This document shows positions 33,448 to 42,395 of a DNA stretch of 46,599 nt, in pieces (within the stretch, counting starts at the first letter, position 1; the number at the start of each line of letters is the position of its first letter). The DNA comes from JBCDCP01 sp039181495 (lineage in GTDB: Bacteria > Pseudomonadota > Alphaproteobacteria > Rhizobiales > Tepidamorphaceae), in assembly GCA_039181495.1 (NCBI GenBank), contig JBCDCP010000003.1, positions 1-46,599 on the forward strand, given 5' to 3'. The translations under genes and the position numbers were made by a program. The notes beneath the pieces are model-generated. The model was not told the origin of the DNA, ran no database searches, and worked only from the letters and a program-made list of their open reading frames with translations.

Positions 33448-34118
33448 GGACCTCGTCTCCCTTCAGCAGTCCGGATGCGGTTCGGTCGATGTGCGTGGAC
33501 CGTCTGACGCCCGAGCCGCCGGAGATCCACGACCGGCTCGATGTCCCACCAACGCGTGGCGATCACGATCTCAACCCCGGTACGCCTCCGGGCCTCTATG
33601 GCGACCGCAAGAGACGGGCGGCTGTCTTGATTGGGCTGCAGCCGCGGAAAGACGGTATCGCGGTCCTGCTCACTCAGCGCACCGCCCATCTGAAGAGCCA
33701 TGCCGGCCAGATCTCTTTTCCTGGCGGCAAGGTTGACGCGACCGATCGCGGCCCTGGCGCAGCAGCACTACGCGAGGCCAACGAAGAGGTTGGGCTGGCA
33801 CCTGATGCTGCCGAGGTGCTGGGTTATCTCGATCTCTACGAAACTGGGACCGGCTATCGCGTCGTACCGCTGGTCGCGCTTATCGATACGGACTTCGAGC
33901 CGGTTCCGGAGCCTGGAGAGGTCGAATTCGCCTTTCGCGCACCGCTGTCCTTCTTAATGGACCCGGCAAATCATGAACGCCATCACCGTGAATTTCGCGG
34001 GGCGCGACGATATTACTATGCCATCCAATTCGACGATCACTATATCTGGGGCGCCACTGCCGGCATCCTGCGCAATCTCCACGACAGGGTCTTCGCTTCA
34101 TGCTTCGCGTCGTCGTAA
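33444..34118 (+). CDS. Nudix hydrolase, CoA-pyrophosphatase-like
   Basis: This 224-residue Nudix enzyme resembles NudL-type CoA pyrophosphatases: RAAVLIGLQ, LTQRTAHLKSHAGQISFPGG and ALREANEEVGL. The LxxHxGQxxFPGG segment before the Nudix box is characteristic of this subgroup, which cleaves CoA to 4'-phosphopantetheine and adenosine 3',5'-bisphosphate. A GTG start overlapping the DUF1285 stop is chosen; an in-frame ATG at 33489 is an alternative. Confidence 0.88.
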   Translation: MRTSSPFSSPDAVRSMCVDRLTPEPPEIHDRLDVPPTRGDHDLNPGTPPGLYGDRKRRAAVLIGLQPRKDGIAVLLTQRTAHLKSHAGQISFPGGKVDATDRGPGAAALREANEEVGLAPDAAEVLGYLDLYETGTGYRVVPLVALIDTDFEPVPEPGEVEFAFRAPLSFLMDPANHERHHREFRGARRYYYAIQFDDHYIWGATAGILRNLHDRVFASCFASS

Positions 34119-34381
34119 TCCAGATTCTGCTTTTCCTCGCGCCATTCGTGGCGTTCGGATTCTACCTCTATTTCAATAAGCGTGATTTTCAGGAGTGGGC
34201 GAACTGGACGCCGCGCATTGCCTGGCTTGCCATCGCTGGCTTTGTCTGCACGATGATCGGGTTTTTCTCGCTGGTCGTCTTCGAGCAAGGGTCGCGTGAT
34301 GCGGTGTATCGGCCCGCGCAGAACGTTGATGGTCAGATTGTACCTGGCCGACTGGAACGGCCGGATCAGCAACAGCAGTAA
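34100..34381 (+). CDS. DUF6111-like small membrane protein
   Basis: This 93-residue protein has two hydrophobic helices (about residues 3-22 and 40-60) and a charged tail (VYRPAQNVDGQIVPGRLE). The pattern matches the small alphaproteobacterial DUF6111 family, usually found between Nudix and CCA-adding genes. The start lies inside the 3' end of the Nudix gene (19-base overlap), so it is translated from the same operon. The function is unknown. Confidence 0.78.
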   Translation: MLRVVVIQILLFLAPFVAFGFYLYFNKRDFQEWANWTPRIAWLAIAGFVCTMIGFFSLVVFEQGSRDAVYRPAQNVDGQIVPGRLERPDQQQQ

Positions 34382-34425
34382 GTGCCGCATCCCGGCTTGG
34401 CGGGCTGGCACTGGGCCCGCAGGTC

Positions 34426-35658
34426 ATGTCGAACACACCGGATTTTCCGTTTCTTCGCGAGTCGCCTCTGGCGGACGTCTTGCGTTGCCTTAACGGGGAC
34501 GGAGCCGAAACGCGGGTAGTTGGCGGCGCGGTCCGCAACGTGCTTTTGCAGCAATCGCCGGGCGATGTGGATCTTGCCACCACGCTGTTGCCTGACGCTG
34601 TGATTGAGCGGGCCCGTGACGCTGGATTCAGGGCCGTTCCCACCGGAATTGAGCACGGCACTGTCACTGTCGTTGCTGACGATGTGCCGTTCGAAGTCAC
34701 GACCCTGCGGCAGGACATCAAGACGCACGGCCGGCATGCCGACGTCGAATTTGGCACGGATTGGGATGCCGACGCGGAACGCCGCGATTTTACGATGAAC
34801 GCGCTTTATCTCGGCGCTGATGGAACAGTTTATGATCCTGTCAGCGGTCTTGACGACATCGCGGCAAGACGTGTGCGGTTCATCGGTGATCCGCAAGCGC
34901 GAATTGCTGAGGACTATCTTCGTATTCTGCGGTTCTTCAGGTTTCATGCCGGCTATTCGGACAGTCGGCCGGATCCGGATGTACTTGCTGTCATCAAGGC
35001 CAATCTGGACGGACTCGCGGCCGTGTCGGCGGAACGCGTGCGGATGGAACTGGCAAAGATGCTCCCCATGACCGAGGTGCTGGCCAGTCTCGAAGCGATG
35101 CATGAGATTGGTCTTCTCAAACGGCTGATTGGACCCGAGGCCGACCCGGCACCGGTTGGTTGGCTTGCCGTGTTGCAGCGCGCCGTGGAACCACCGGCGC
35201 CGGAGACGGCTTGGGTCCTCCGACTGGGTGCGATGGCCGGCTGGTGTGGCGTTGCCGGTGACATTGCCGCGCGGTTGCGATTGTCAAATGCGGAGAGTGA
35301 GCGGCTCGGGCGGTTTCTCGCCAACATGGCTACACCGCTTCGTCCGGACATGTCCGAGGACGACGCCAAGGTCGAGATCTACCGGCTTGGCAACGATGCT
35401 TATCTCGACCGGCTCGCGGCCAGTTGGACCGTCAATCAGGGCGGTTCCTTGAGCGCCCACGCGAGACTGGCGGCGCTGGCGCAGCACTGGTCACCGCCCG
35501 ATTTTCCGGTGACAGGTCGTGACCTGGCGACGGCTGGCATTGAACCCGGGCCGCAGCTGGGTGCCAGCTTGCGTGATCTGGAGGAAGCCTGGATTGCCTC
35601 AGGCTTTGCCCTTACTCGCGAGCAGCTGATCGAGAGGATCGGCCAGACGTTACATTGA
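34426..35658 (+). CDS. cca: CCA tRNA nucleotidyltransferase / poly(A) polymerase family
   Basis: This 410-residue class II nucleotidyltransferase has VVGGAVRNVLL and GDVDLATTL at the catalytic site, then RRDFTMNALY and the downstream EDYLRILRFFRFHA neck region. It adds or repairs the CCA 3' end of tRNAs. No HD domain is recognised. It is the last gene of the DUF1285-Nudix-DUF6111-cca operon and converges with hemF. Confidence 0.92.
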   Translation: MSNTPDFPFLRESPLADVLRCLNGDGAETRVVGGAVRNVLLQQSPGDVDLATTLLPDAVIERARDAGFRAVPTGIEHGTVTVVADDVPFEVTTLRQDIKTHGRHADVEFGTDWDADAERRDFTMNALYLGADGTVYDPVSGLDDIAARRVRFIGDPQARIAEDYLRILRFFRFHAGYSDSRPDPDVLAVIKANLDGLAAVSAERVRMELAKMLPMTEVLASLEAMHEIGLLKRLIGPEADPAPVGWLAVLQRAVEPPAPETAWVLRLGAMAGWCGVAGDIAARLRLSNAESERLGRFLANMATPLRPDMSEDDAKVEIYRLGNDAYLDRLAASWTVNQGGSLSAHARLAALAQHWSPPDFPVTGRDLATAGIEPGPQLGASLRDLEEAWIASGFALTREQLIERIGQTLH

Positions 35659-35672
35659 GACAGACGATGGCC

Positions 35673-36563
35673 CTATGGCCACTTCACCACGGGCGGCATT
35701 GACGAGAGAATCGAGTCGACATTGCCGCCGGTCTTGAGCCCGAACACCGTGCCCCGGTCGTAGAGCAGATTGAACTCAACATACCGGCCACGGCGGATGA
35801 GCTGTTCTTCACGGTCATCATCGCTCCACGGATCGGCGAAGTTCCGCTCCACCAGCGTTGGGTAAACATCGTGGAACGCCATGCCGACAGCCTTGGTGAA
35901 GGCCAGATCGGCATCCCAGTCACCGGTGTTGACGTGGTCATAGAAGATTCCGCCGATGCCGCGGGGTTCCTTGCGGTGGGCCAGATAGAAGTAGCGGTCA
36001 CACCACTCCTTGTATTTGTCGTAGTCGCGGCCATGCGCCTCACAAGGCTGACGCATCGCCTCGTGGAAGGCCGTCGTATCGGGATCGGTCTGGGTGCGCC
36101 TGCGGTCGAGCACCGGAGTCAGATCAGCACCACCGCCAAACCAGTTCTTGGTCGTCACCACGAAGCGGGTGTTCATATGCACGGCCGGGACGTTGGGATT
36201 GTGCATGTGCGCAATTAGCGAGATTCCACTGGCCCAGAAGCGCGGATCTTCTGACGCGCCTGGGATCTGATCGCGGAAATCCGGTCCAAATTCACCATGT
36301 ACGGTCGACGTATGGACACCAACTTTCTCGAAGACGCGACCGTGCATCAGGCTCATCACGCCGCCACCACCATCGGCGCCGCTATGGTCGGTTCTTTGCC
36401 ATGGCTTGCGAACGAAGCGCCCCGGCGAATCATTGCTCTGCGGCAATCCGGCAGGCAGTTCATCTTCAAGTTTCTCGAATGCTGCGCAGATCCGGTCGCG
36501 GAGGGTCTCAAACCATGCCCGCGCGGTGTCCTTGCGGGTGGCGAGCAGGCCATCTTCAGTCAT
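35673..36563 (-). CDS. hemF: Oxygen-dependent coproporphyrinogen III oxidase
   Basis: This 296-residue HemF converts coproporphyrinogen III to protoporphyrinogen IX using O2. Family blocks are present: GGGGVMSLMHGRVFEKVGV, NPNVPAVHMNTRFV, WFGGGADLTP, and the C-terminal GRYVEFNLLYDRGT plus LKTGGNVDSILSSMPP. ATG at 36563 is chosen (MTEDGLLATR); a longer in-frame extension has no family match. It points to aerobic haem synthesis, next to the haem-dependent bc1 genes. Confidence 0.95.
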   Translation of the reverse strand: MTEDGLLATRKDTARAWFETLRDRICAAFEKLEDELPAGLPQSNDSPGRFVRKPWQRTDHSGADGGGGVMSLMHGRVFEKVGVHTSTVHGEFGPDFRDQIPGASEDPRFWASGISLIAHMHNPNVPAVHMNTRFVVTTKNWFGGGADLTPVLDRRRTQTDPDTTAFHEAMRQPCEAHGRDYDKYKEWCDRYFYLAHRKEPRGIGGIFYDHVNTGDWDADLAFTKAVGMAFHDVYPTLVERNFADPWSDDDREEQLIRRGRYVEFNLLYDRGTVFGLKTGGNVDSILSSMPPVVKWP

Positions 36564-36682
36564 GATGTGGCAGTCTCCCCTTTGGCATAGCAACAGCTGC
36601 CGAAAATCACTCTACATTGGTAGCGCGTGAGGACTTCATGCGTCATCGGGAGGGACGCGTATCGCAGCCGGGCAATCCTGGC

Positions 36683-37153
36683 TCAAGCGAAGCCGCCTGT
36701 TTGCCGCAAAGCCTCACTCAGCGCGATGCCTGCAGAAACCGCGACGTTGAGACTGCGGCGGTCTGCGGCCATGGGAATGTGCAAGCGCGCATGTGCTGTG
36801 GCATGGACGAAATCGGGTGCCCCGGCTGACTCACGGCCCATCAACAACGTGTCATGGCGGCTGAACGAGAAATCGAAGAGACTCATCTCCGCTTTGGTCG
36901 TCAGCAGCACGACACGGCGTCGGCCTTGGTTTGCGGTGACACGGAAAGCCTCGAAATCATCATGACGCTGAAGCGAGACTTGATCGAGATAGTCCATGCC
37001 GGCGCGCCGAAATTTGGCGGACAGAAACGGGAATCCACAGGGTTCGATGATATCCGCGCCCACGTCGAGGCAGGCACAGAGCCTCAGGATCGAGCCAGTG
37101 TTCTGGGCAATGTCAGGCTGATAGAGGGCAAGTCTCACGCGATCTTGTGTCAT
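36683..37153 (-). CDS. trmL: tRNA (cytidine(34)-2'-O)-methyltransferase
   Basis: This 156-residue SPOUT-fold enzyme methylates the wobble ribose of tRNA-Leu. It shows LALYQPDIAQNTGSILRLCACL, the knot motif LLMGRESAGAPDFV, and LNVAVSAGIALSEALRQ near the end. The ATG at 37153 gives the usual family length; the frame is open further upstream but without homology. It is divergent from petABC, a conserved alphaproteobacterial order. Confidence 0.92.
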   Translation of the reverse strand: MTQDRVRLALYQPDIAQNTGSILRLCACLDVGADIIEPCGFPFLSAKFRRAGMDYLDQVSLQRHDDFEAFRVTANQGRRRVVLLTTKAEMSLFDFSFSRHDTLLMGRESAGAPDFVHATAHARLHIPMAADRRSLNVAVSAGIALSEALRQTGGFA

Positions 37154-37255
37154 CCAGGTGCAACACGGCCCCTCCAGGTGTCGGTTTTCTTGCGACATTG
37201 TGGCGCTGACATCCGACGATTGGTGGACTCTTAAACCTCTTGATGCCAAGACGCT

Positions 37256-37285
37256 GCGCACTAATACGCATGTATGCGCTTTTTT
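37256..37285 (+). terminator. Terminator-like hairpin in petA leader region
   Basis: GCGCA (37256-37260) pairs with TGCGC (37275-37279), with an inner ATAC/GTAT pair, and six Ts follow (37280-37285). It points to the plus strand but no plus-strand gene precedes it. It lies 147 bases before petA. It may end a short transcript or act as an attenuator; chance is possible given the short stem. Confidence 0.35.
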
Positions 37286-37391
37286 CGGAATCATTCCGGT
37301 CGGCCAAACGTCTCTGGCTCAACAATTTCAGCCAAACGGGTAGGCACTAGGGCGGATCAATTTGGAATGATTATCGGTCTAAATCTAAAGG

Positions 37392-37411
37392 CATCCCGGG
37401 ACGCCGGGATG
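37392..37411. promoter_or_regulatory. 8-4-8 inverted repeat just upstream of petA
   Basis: CATCCCGG (37392-37399) and CCGGGATG (37404-37411) are exact reverse complements with a four-base spacer, ending 20 bases before the petA start codon. It could be a leader hairpin that influences translation or mRNA stability, or an operator. Confidence 0.45.
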
Positions 37412-37431
37412 GCAGCGCCGGGGAAGAGACA

Positions 37432-37950
37432 GTGACTATCACCGAAGACAACGAACCGTCACGCCGTGACTTCTTGTACATCGCCACTGGCGCTGTTGGC
37501 GCTGTTGGCGCCGCATTTGCCGTCTGGCCGCTTGTGCATCAGATGAACCCGGATGCAAGCGTGCAGGCATTGGCCTCGATCGAGGTCAACCTCGACGCCA
37601 TCGTGGAAGGTCAGAGCATCACCGTGATGTGGCGCGGCAAGCCTGTCTTTATCCGTCACCGGACGGCCGATGAAATCTCCGACGCTGAGGGTGTTCCGTT
37701 GACGGACCTGCCGGACCCGGAAACAGATGCGGATCGTGTCCAGAAGCCGCAATGGTTGGTGATGGAGGGCATCTGCACCCATCTCGGCTGCGTACCGCTA
37801 GGACAGTCTGGCGACTACAATGGCTGGTTCTGCCCGTGTCATGGGTCCCACTACGATACGTCTGGCCGTATTCGCAAAGGACCCGCGCCGCTCAACCTGC
37901 CGGTGCCGGAATACCAGTTCCTGACCGATACTTCGATTCAGATCGGCTAA
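37432..37950 (+). CDS. petA: Ubiquinol-cytochrome c reductase Rieske iron-sulfur subunit
   Basis: This 172-residue Rieske protein has a Tat-type N-terminal anchor (SRRDFLYIATGAVGAVGAAF, residues 10-29). The cluster ligands are Cys115/His117 (CTHLGC) and Cys134/His137 (CPCHGSHYD), with the stabilising disulfide between Cys120 and Cys136. The start is GTG, preceded by GGGGAAGAG. It is the first gene of petABC and transfers electrons from quinol to cytochrome c1. Confidence 0.95.
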   Translation: MTITEDNEPSRRDFLYIATGAVGAVGAAFAVWPLVHQMNPDASVQALASIEVNLDAIVEGQSITVMWRGKPVFIRHRTADEISDAEGVPLTDLPDPETDADRVQKPQWLVMEGICTHLGCVPLGQSGDYNGWFCPCHGSHYDTSGRIRKGPAPLNLPVPEYQFLTDTSIQIG

Positions 37951-38013
37951 GGCCATTTTGGAATAGACAGATTTGACGCCGAGCGAACCAAACAACGATA
38001 GGGACATCATCTG

Positions 38014-39297
38014 ATGGCTGGGCAATCATCCTACACTTACAAGAATCCGGTGATCCGCTGGTTCGACAGTCGGCTGCCAATGGTGTCATTGGTGCGCGAG
38101 CAGCTGGTCGACTTCCCGACACCGAAGAATCTGAACTATTTCTGGACGCTCGGCGGGATCGCCGCGATTTTCCTCGTCCTTCAGATCGTCACCGGCATTG
38201 TGCTGGCCATGCATTACACGCCGCATGTCGACCACGCGTTTGAAAGCGTCGAGAAGATCATGCGCGACGTGAATTACGGCTGGTTGTTGCGTTATCTGCA
38301 CCAGAACGGCGCTTCATTCTTCTTCATCGCCGTCTTCATCCACATGTTCCGTGGGCTGTATTACGGCTCATACAAGGCACCACGTGAGGTCCTTTGGATG
38401 CTCGGTGTTGTCATCCTGCTCTTGATGATGGCTACGGCATTCATGGGTTATGTTCTGCCCTGGGGCCAGATGAGCTTCTGGGGCGCCACGGTGATCACCA
38501 ACCTGTTTTCGGCGCTTCCCTTCGTCGGCCCGACGATCGTGGAGTGGCTGTGGGGCGGTTTCTCGGTCGACAACCCGACACTGAACCGGTTCTTCGCGCT
38601 GCATTATCTGCTGCCGTTCGTGATCCTTGGCGTGGTGGTGCTTCACATCTGGGCGCTGCATGTGCCGGGCAACAACAACCCGACGGGCGTTGAGGTGAAG
38701 TCGTCGAAGGACACTGTGCCCTTCCACCCCTACTATACCGTGAAGGATCTGTTCGCGATCGTCGTGTTCATGGCTGTCTATTTCGCATTCGTCTTCTACA
38801 TGCCGAACGCGCTTGGCCACCCGGACAACTACATTCCGGCTGATCCGCTTGTGACGCCCGCACACATCGTCCCCGAATGGTACTTCTTGCCGTTCTACGC
38901 GATCCTGCGCGCAGTTCCGGACAAGCTCGGCGGCGTCTTGCTGATGTTTGCCTCGATCTTCGTCCTGTTCCTGTTGCCTTGGCTGGACACATCAAAGGTC
39001 AAGTCAGCCAAGTACCGGCCGCTGGCCAAGCAGTTCTTCTGGATCTTCTTCCTCGTCTGCCTGGGCTTGGGTTATCTGGGCGCGGCACCAGCCGAAGGTG
39101 GCTATGTCATCGCCGCACGTATCCTGACCTTTTGGTACTTCGCGCATTTCCTGATCATCCTGCCGGTGCTCGGGTTAATCGAGAAACCGAGGCCTTTGCC
39201 AGCCAGCATTTCAGAATCGGTTCTGAAAGTAACCCAAGGGGGTGGTGTTCCGGCGGGGATGCCGGCGCCGGCCGAGTCGCCCGAGAAACGTGGCTGA
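38014..39297 (+). CDS. petB: Cytochrome b of bc1 complex
   Basis: This 427-residue eight-helix cytochrome b spans the inner membrane. Haem-binding histidines lie in LAMHYTPH and FIHMFRGLYYG, paired with HYLLPF and LHIWALHVPG. The quinol-oxidation motif PEWYFLPFYAIL is intact. AGGGA precedes the ATG by nine bases. The gene is 63 bases after petA and 20 before petC. Confidence 0.97.
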   Translation: MAGQSSYTYKNPVIRWFDSRLPMVSLVREQLVDFPTPKNLNYFWTLGGIAAIFLVLQIVTGIVLAMHYTPHVDHAFESVEKIMRDVNYGWLLRYLHQNGASFFFIAVFIHMFRGLYYGSYKAPREVLWMLGVVILLLMMATAFMGYVLPWGQMSFWGATVITNLFSALPFVGPTIVEWLWGGFSVDNPTLNRFFALHYLLPFVILGVVVLHIWALHVPGNNNPTGVEVKSSKDTVPFHPYYTVKDLFAIVVFMAVYFAFVFYMPNALGHPDNYIPADPLVTPAHIVPEWYFLPFYAILRAVPDKLGGVLLMFASIFVLFLLPWLDTSKVKSAKYRPLAKQFFWIFFLVCLGLGYLGAAPAEGGYVIAARILTFWYFAHFLIILPVLGLIEKPRPLPASISESVLKVTQGGGVPAGMPAPAESPEKRG

Positions 39298-39317
39298 GTA
39301 GTTTGGGAGATACACCG

Positions 39318-40130
39318 ATGAAGAGCTTGACAATGTTCTCTCAGACCAGCGTCAGACTGGCTGGTATTGCACTTGTTGCCGGCGCGTTGGCGCTTGCTAC
39401 TGCGATGCCTGCCGAGGCTGCTGGGAAAGCGGACAAGCCGACCAGCTACGAATGGACCTTCTCCGGACCGTTTGGAACCTTTGATCGCGGCCAGCTTCAG
39501 CGTGGCTATCAGGTCTATAAGGAAGTGTGCGCGGCGTGCCACGCCATGAGTAAGATCGCTTTCCGCAACCTGTCGCAGCCGGGCGGACCCGGCTTTTCCG
39601 AAGATCAGGTGAAAGCCCTGGCAGCGGAGTTCGAGATTGAAGACGGCCCCGATGAGAATGGCGAGACATTCTTCCGGACGGCCGTTGCATCAGACCGGTT
39701 CCCGTCGCCATTCCCTAACCAGCAGGCCGCCCGTGCGGCAATGGGTGGAGCCTATCCGCCCGATCTGTCGGTGATGGCCAAGGCGCGCAAGAACGGGCCC
39801 AACTATCTCAAGTCCCTGCTGACCGGCTACCTTGATGAGCCTCCGGAAGGCTTCGAGCTGGGCGACGGGATGTACTACAACAAGTACTTCCCGGGCCATC
39901 AGATCGCCATGGCACCGCCGTTGTACGATGAAGGCATCGAATATACCGACGGCACAGCGATGACGGCAGACCAGTACGCCAAGGACGTCACCGCGTTCAT
40001 GATGTGGGCCGCCGAGCCTGCACTTGAACAGCGCAAGCAGATGGGTCTGCAGGTGATGATCTTCATGCTGATCTTCGCGGCGCTTTTGTATCTGTCCAAG
40101 CAGCGGCTGTGGCGGAATATCGAGCACTGA
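39318..40130 (+). CDS. petC: Cytochrome c1 of bc1 complex
   Basis: This 270-residue protein has an N-terminal Sec signal (helix residues 12-30, cleavage near AEAA) and the single c-type haem site CAACH at residues 71-75. The axial methionine lies in the HQIAMAPPL region. A C-terminal helix (MIFMLIFAALLYLSKQRLW) anchors it in the membrane. ATG at 39318 follows GGGAGA. Upstream in-frame codons exist but belong to the shadow of petB. A strong terminator follows at 40153. Confidence 0.96.
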   Translation: MKSLTMFSQTSVRLAGIALVAGALALATAMPAEAAGKADKPTSYEWTFSGPFGTFDRGQLQRGYQVYKEVCAACHAMSKIAFRNLSQPGGPGFSEDQVKALAAEFEIEDGPDENGETFFRTAVASDRFPSPFPNQQAARAAMGGAYPPDLSVMAKARKNGPNYLKSLLTGYLDEPPEGFELGDGMYYNKYFPGHQIAMAPPLYDEGIEYTDGTAMTADQYAKDVTAFMMWAAEPALEQRKQMGLQVMIFMLIFAALLYLSKQRLWRNIEH

Positions 40131-40152
40131 TCGAGCCTGATGAAAACAGACG

Positions 40153-40180
40153 AAAAAGGGCGCCATCCGGCGCCCTTTTT
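40153..40180 (+). terminator. Rho-independent terminator of petABC
   Basis: AAAAAGGGCGCC (40153-40164) pairs exactly with GGCGCCCTTTTT (40169-40180) around a four-base loop, with the T-run as the downstream part of the stem. It lies 22 bases after the petC stop. The symmetric A- and T-runs would allow termination on both strands. Confidence 0.9.
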
Positions 40181-40257
40181 GCATTGGGGCGTCGACAACG
40201 TGGCGCGCGGAGAATAAACCCACGCCGGGTATCCTTGGCGGAAGAAAGTGCGGTGCG

Positions 40258-41127
40258 ATGACGAAAGCGGTACTGGGGGTAATTGGCGGCTCGGGGCTCT
40301 ACGACATGCCCGGGCTCGAGAACCGGGAAACACGTGAACTCGACACGCCTTGGGACAAACCATCGGCACCACTGGTCTTCGGCACACTGTCGGGCACCGA
40401 CATGGTGTTTCTGCCGCGCCACGCGGGCGGGCACACGATCCCGCCCTCGGACATCAACTACCGCGCCAACATTGATGCGCTGAAGCGGGCGGGGGTCACT
40501 GATCTTGTCTCAGTTTCTGCCTGCGGGTCGTTCAAGGATGAACTCAGCCCCGGAACCTTCGTGATTGTCGAGCAGTTCATTGACCGCACATTTGCCCGGG
40601 TGAAGAGCTTCTTCGGCGAGGGCTGTGTTGCGCATGTGTCCATGGCGCACCCGATCTCACCGAAGCTCGCAGATCACGCGGAAGCGGCGGCGCGGGCGGA
40701 GGGCATTCCAGTGTCGCGTGGCGGCACATACCTCGCCATGGAAGGCCCGCAATTCTCATCACTGGCGGAGTCGCTTCTTTACAAGCAATGGGGCTGCGAC
40801 GTGATCGGCATGACCAACATGCCTGAGGCGAAGCACGCGCGGGAGGCCGAGCTCTGCTATTCGACCGTGGCCATGGTGACTGACTATGATTGCTGGCATC
40901 CCGACCACGACAATGTCGATGTGGCATCGGTCATATCGGTGCTGAAGACCAATGCGGAGAACGCGCAGAAACTCGTAGCGCGTTTGGCAGCCGACTTCCC
41001 CGATGAACATGAGCCGTGCCCGATTGGCTCCGACACCGCACTCGACTTTGCGCTGATCACACCACCTGACAAGCGCGATCCGAATTTGCTGGCAAAACTC
41101 GATGCCGTGGCCGGCCGCGTGCTTTAG
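40258..41127 (+). CDS. mtnP: S-methyl-5'-thioadenosine phosphorylase
   Basis: This 289-residue enzyme cleaves methylthioadenosine to adenine and methylthioribose-1-phosphate. It has VIGGSGLYDM at the N-terminus, FLPRHAGGHTIPPSDINYRAN, YLAMEGPQFSSLAES, and the base-specific EAELCYSTVAMVTDYDCWH. The position after petABC and just before apt couples adenine release to its reuse. Confidence 0.94.
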   Translation: MTKAVLGVIGGSGLYDMPGLENRETRELDTPWDKPSAPLVFGTLSGTDMVFLPRHAGGHTIPPSDINYRANIDALKRAGVTDLVSVSACGSFKDELSPGTFVIVEQFIDRTFARVKSFFGEGCVAHVSMAHPISPKLADHAEAAARAEGIPVSRGGTYLAMEGPQFSSLAESLLYKQWGCDVIGMTNMPEAKHAREAELCYSTVAMVTDYDCWHPDHDNVDVASVISVLKTNAENAQKLVARLAADFPDEHEPCPIGSDTALDFALITPPDKRDPNLLAKLDAVAGRVL

Positions 41128-41163
41128 GACTTTCAAACATTAGACTCATACCGAGGGATCACG

Positions 41164-41703
41164 ATGGACGTCATGAAGACGCTCAAGGACAGCGTACGGA
41201 CCATCCCCGACTACCCCAAACCGGGCATCCAGTTTCGCGACATCACGACCCTGATGGGGGACGCCAAGGCATTTCGTCAGGCGGTTGATCAGCTGGTCTA
41301 TCCCTATTCGGGCGGGAAGATCGACAAGGTTGCGGGTATCGAGGCTCGGGGCTTCATATTGGGCGGCGCTGTGGCGCATCAGCTGTCTGCCGGCTTTGTG
41401 CCGATCCGCAAGAAGGGCAAGCTGCCGCATGAGACGGTGTCGATCGCCTATTCGCTCGAATATGGCATCGACGAAATGGAGATGCATCGCGACGCGATCC
41501 CACCCGGTGAGACCGTGATCCTGGTTGACGACCTGATTGCCACCGGCGGGACCGCGGAAGCAGCCGTTAAGCTGTTGCAGGAGATCGGCGCTGAGGTTGT
41601 CGCGGCATGCTTCATCATAGATCTGCCGGCACTCGAGGGCCGCAGAAAGATCGAGAGTCTTGGTGTGCCGGTGCGCACGCTCATGGAATTCGACGGGCAC
41701 TAG
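41164..41703 (+). CDS. apt: Adenine phosphoribosyltransferase
   Basis: This 179-residue enzyme makes AMP from adenine and PRPP. The PRPP motif is VILVDDLIATGGTAEAAV; PDYPKPGIQFRDITTLM and GIEARGFILGGAVA are the other family blocks. It lies 36 bases after mtnP, so adenine from methylthioadenosine is directly salvaged. The stop is followed within 15 bases by bluB. Confidence 0.96.
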   Translation: MDVMKTLKDSVRTIPDYPKPGIQFRDITTLMGDAKAFRQAVDQLVYPYSGGKIDKVAGIEARGFILGGAVAHQLSAGFVPIRKKGKLPHETVSIAYSLEYGIDEMEMHRDAIPPGETVILVDDLIATGGTAEAAVKLLQEIGAEVVAACFIIDLPALEGRRKIESLGVPVRTLMEFDGH

Positions 41704-41717
41704 GTCTGGGCTGCCGC

Positions 41718-42395
41718 ATGGGGACCCGCGCGATCCGCTCCGAGCAATCGAACGATGACGGGCTGCCGGACTTCGACGCCACATTTGTTGCGCAGCTTGA
41801 CGAACTGTTCCGATGGCGCCGGGACGAGCGGCACTTCCGCTCCGAGCCTCTGCCTGATGGGCTTATCGATCAACTGCTTGGCATTGCCGATCTGGCGCCC
41901 TCGGTAGGCAATTGCCAGCCGTGGCGGTTCGTCCGGGTCACAAGTCCGGAACGGCGTGCGGCCGTGATGGATAATTTCAGGCGTGCCAATGCCGAGGCGC
42001 TTGACGCTCTGGATGATGTTCACGCCGCAAACTACGCACGGCTGAAACTCGAAGGGCTGGGGCAATCGCCGGAGCATCTCGCGGTATTTGCCGATACCGA
42101 CCCGATCCAGGGGCTCGGGCTGGGTCGACGGACCATGCCGGAGACGGTTGCGTATTCTGCAGTTGCGGCCATTCAGACGCTGTGGCTGGCTGCTCGGGCA
42201 CGGGGCGTTGGCGTCGGCTGGGTGTCGATCTTCGAAGTCGAACGGCTCAAGGCCGATCTCGAAATCCCCACTGACTGGCTGCTGGTGGGGTATCTCTGTA
42301 TCGGCTTCCCGGTAAAGCCACACGATACGCCCGAGCTCGAGCGGGTCGGCTGGCAGTCGCGCACCCCGCTCTCCGAGCGGGTTTATCTGCGTTAG
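41718..42395 (+). CDS. bluB: 5,6-dimethylbenzimidazole synthase
   Basis: This 225-residue nitroreductase-fold protein cannibalises FMNH2 with O2 to make the lower ligand of vitamin B12. BluB hallmarks are RRDERHFRSEPLPDGLIDQLLGIADLAPSVGNCQPW in outline, with R-x-x-R in the flavin site, and ARARGVGVGWVSIFE. No cob genes or cobalamin riboswitch lie nearby. ATG at 41718 is chosen by family length. The stop overlaps the convergent maoC stop (TTAG). Confidence 0.88.
   Translation: MGTRAIRSEQSNDDGLPDFDATFVAQLDELFRWRRDERHFRSEPLPDGLIDQLLGIADLAPSVGNCQPWRFVRVTSPERRAAVMDNFRRANAEALDALDDVHAANYARLKLEGLGQSPEHLAVFADTDPIQGLGLGRRTMPETVAYSAVAAIQTLWLAARARGVGVGWVSIFEVERLKADLEIPTDWLLVGYLCIGFPVKPHDTPELERVGWQSRTPLSERVYLR

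Noticed and set aside
38877..39317. Upstream extension of the cytochrome c1 frame
   Set aside because: These codons overlap cytochrome b in another frame; the signal peptide and ribosome site place the start at 39318.
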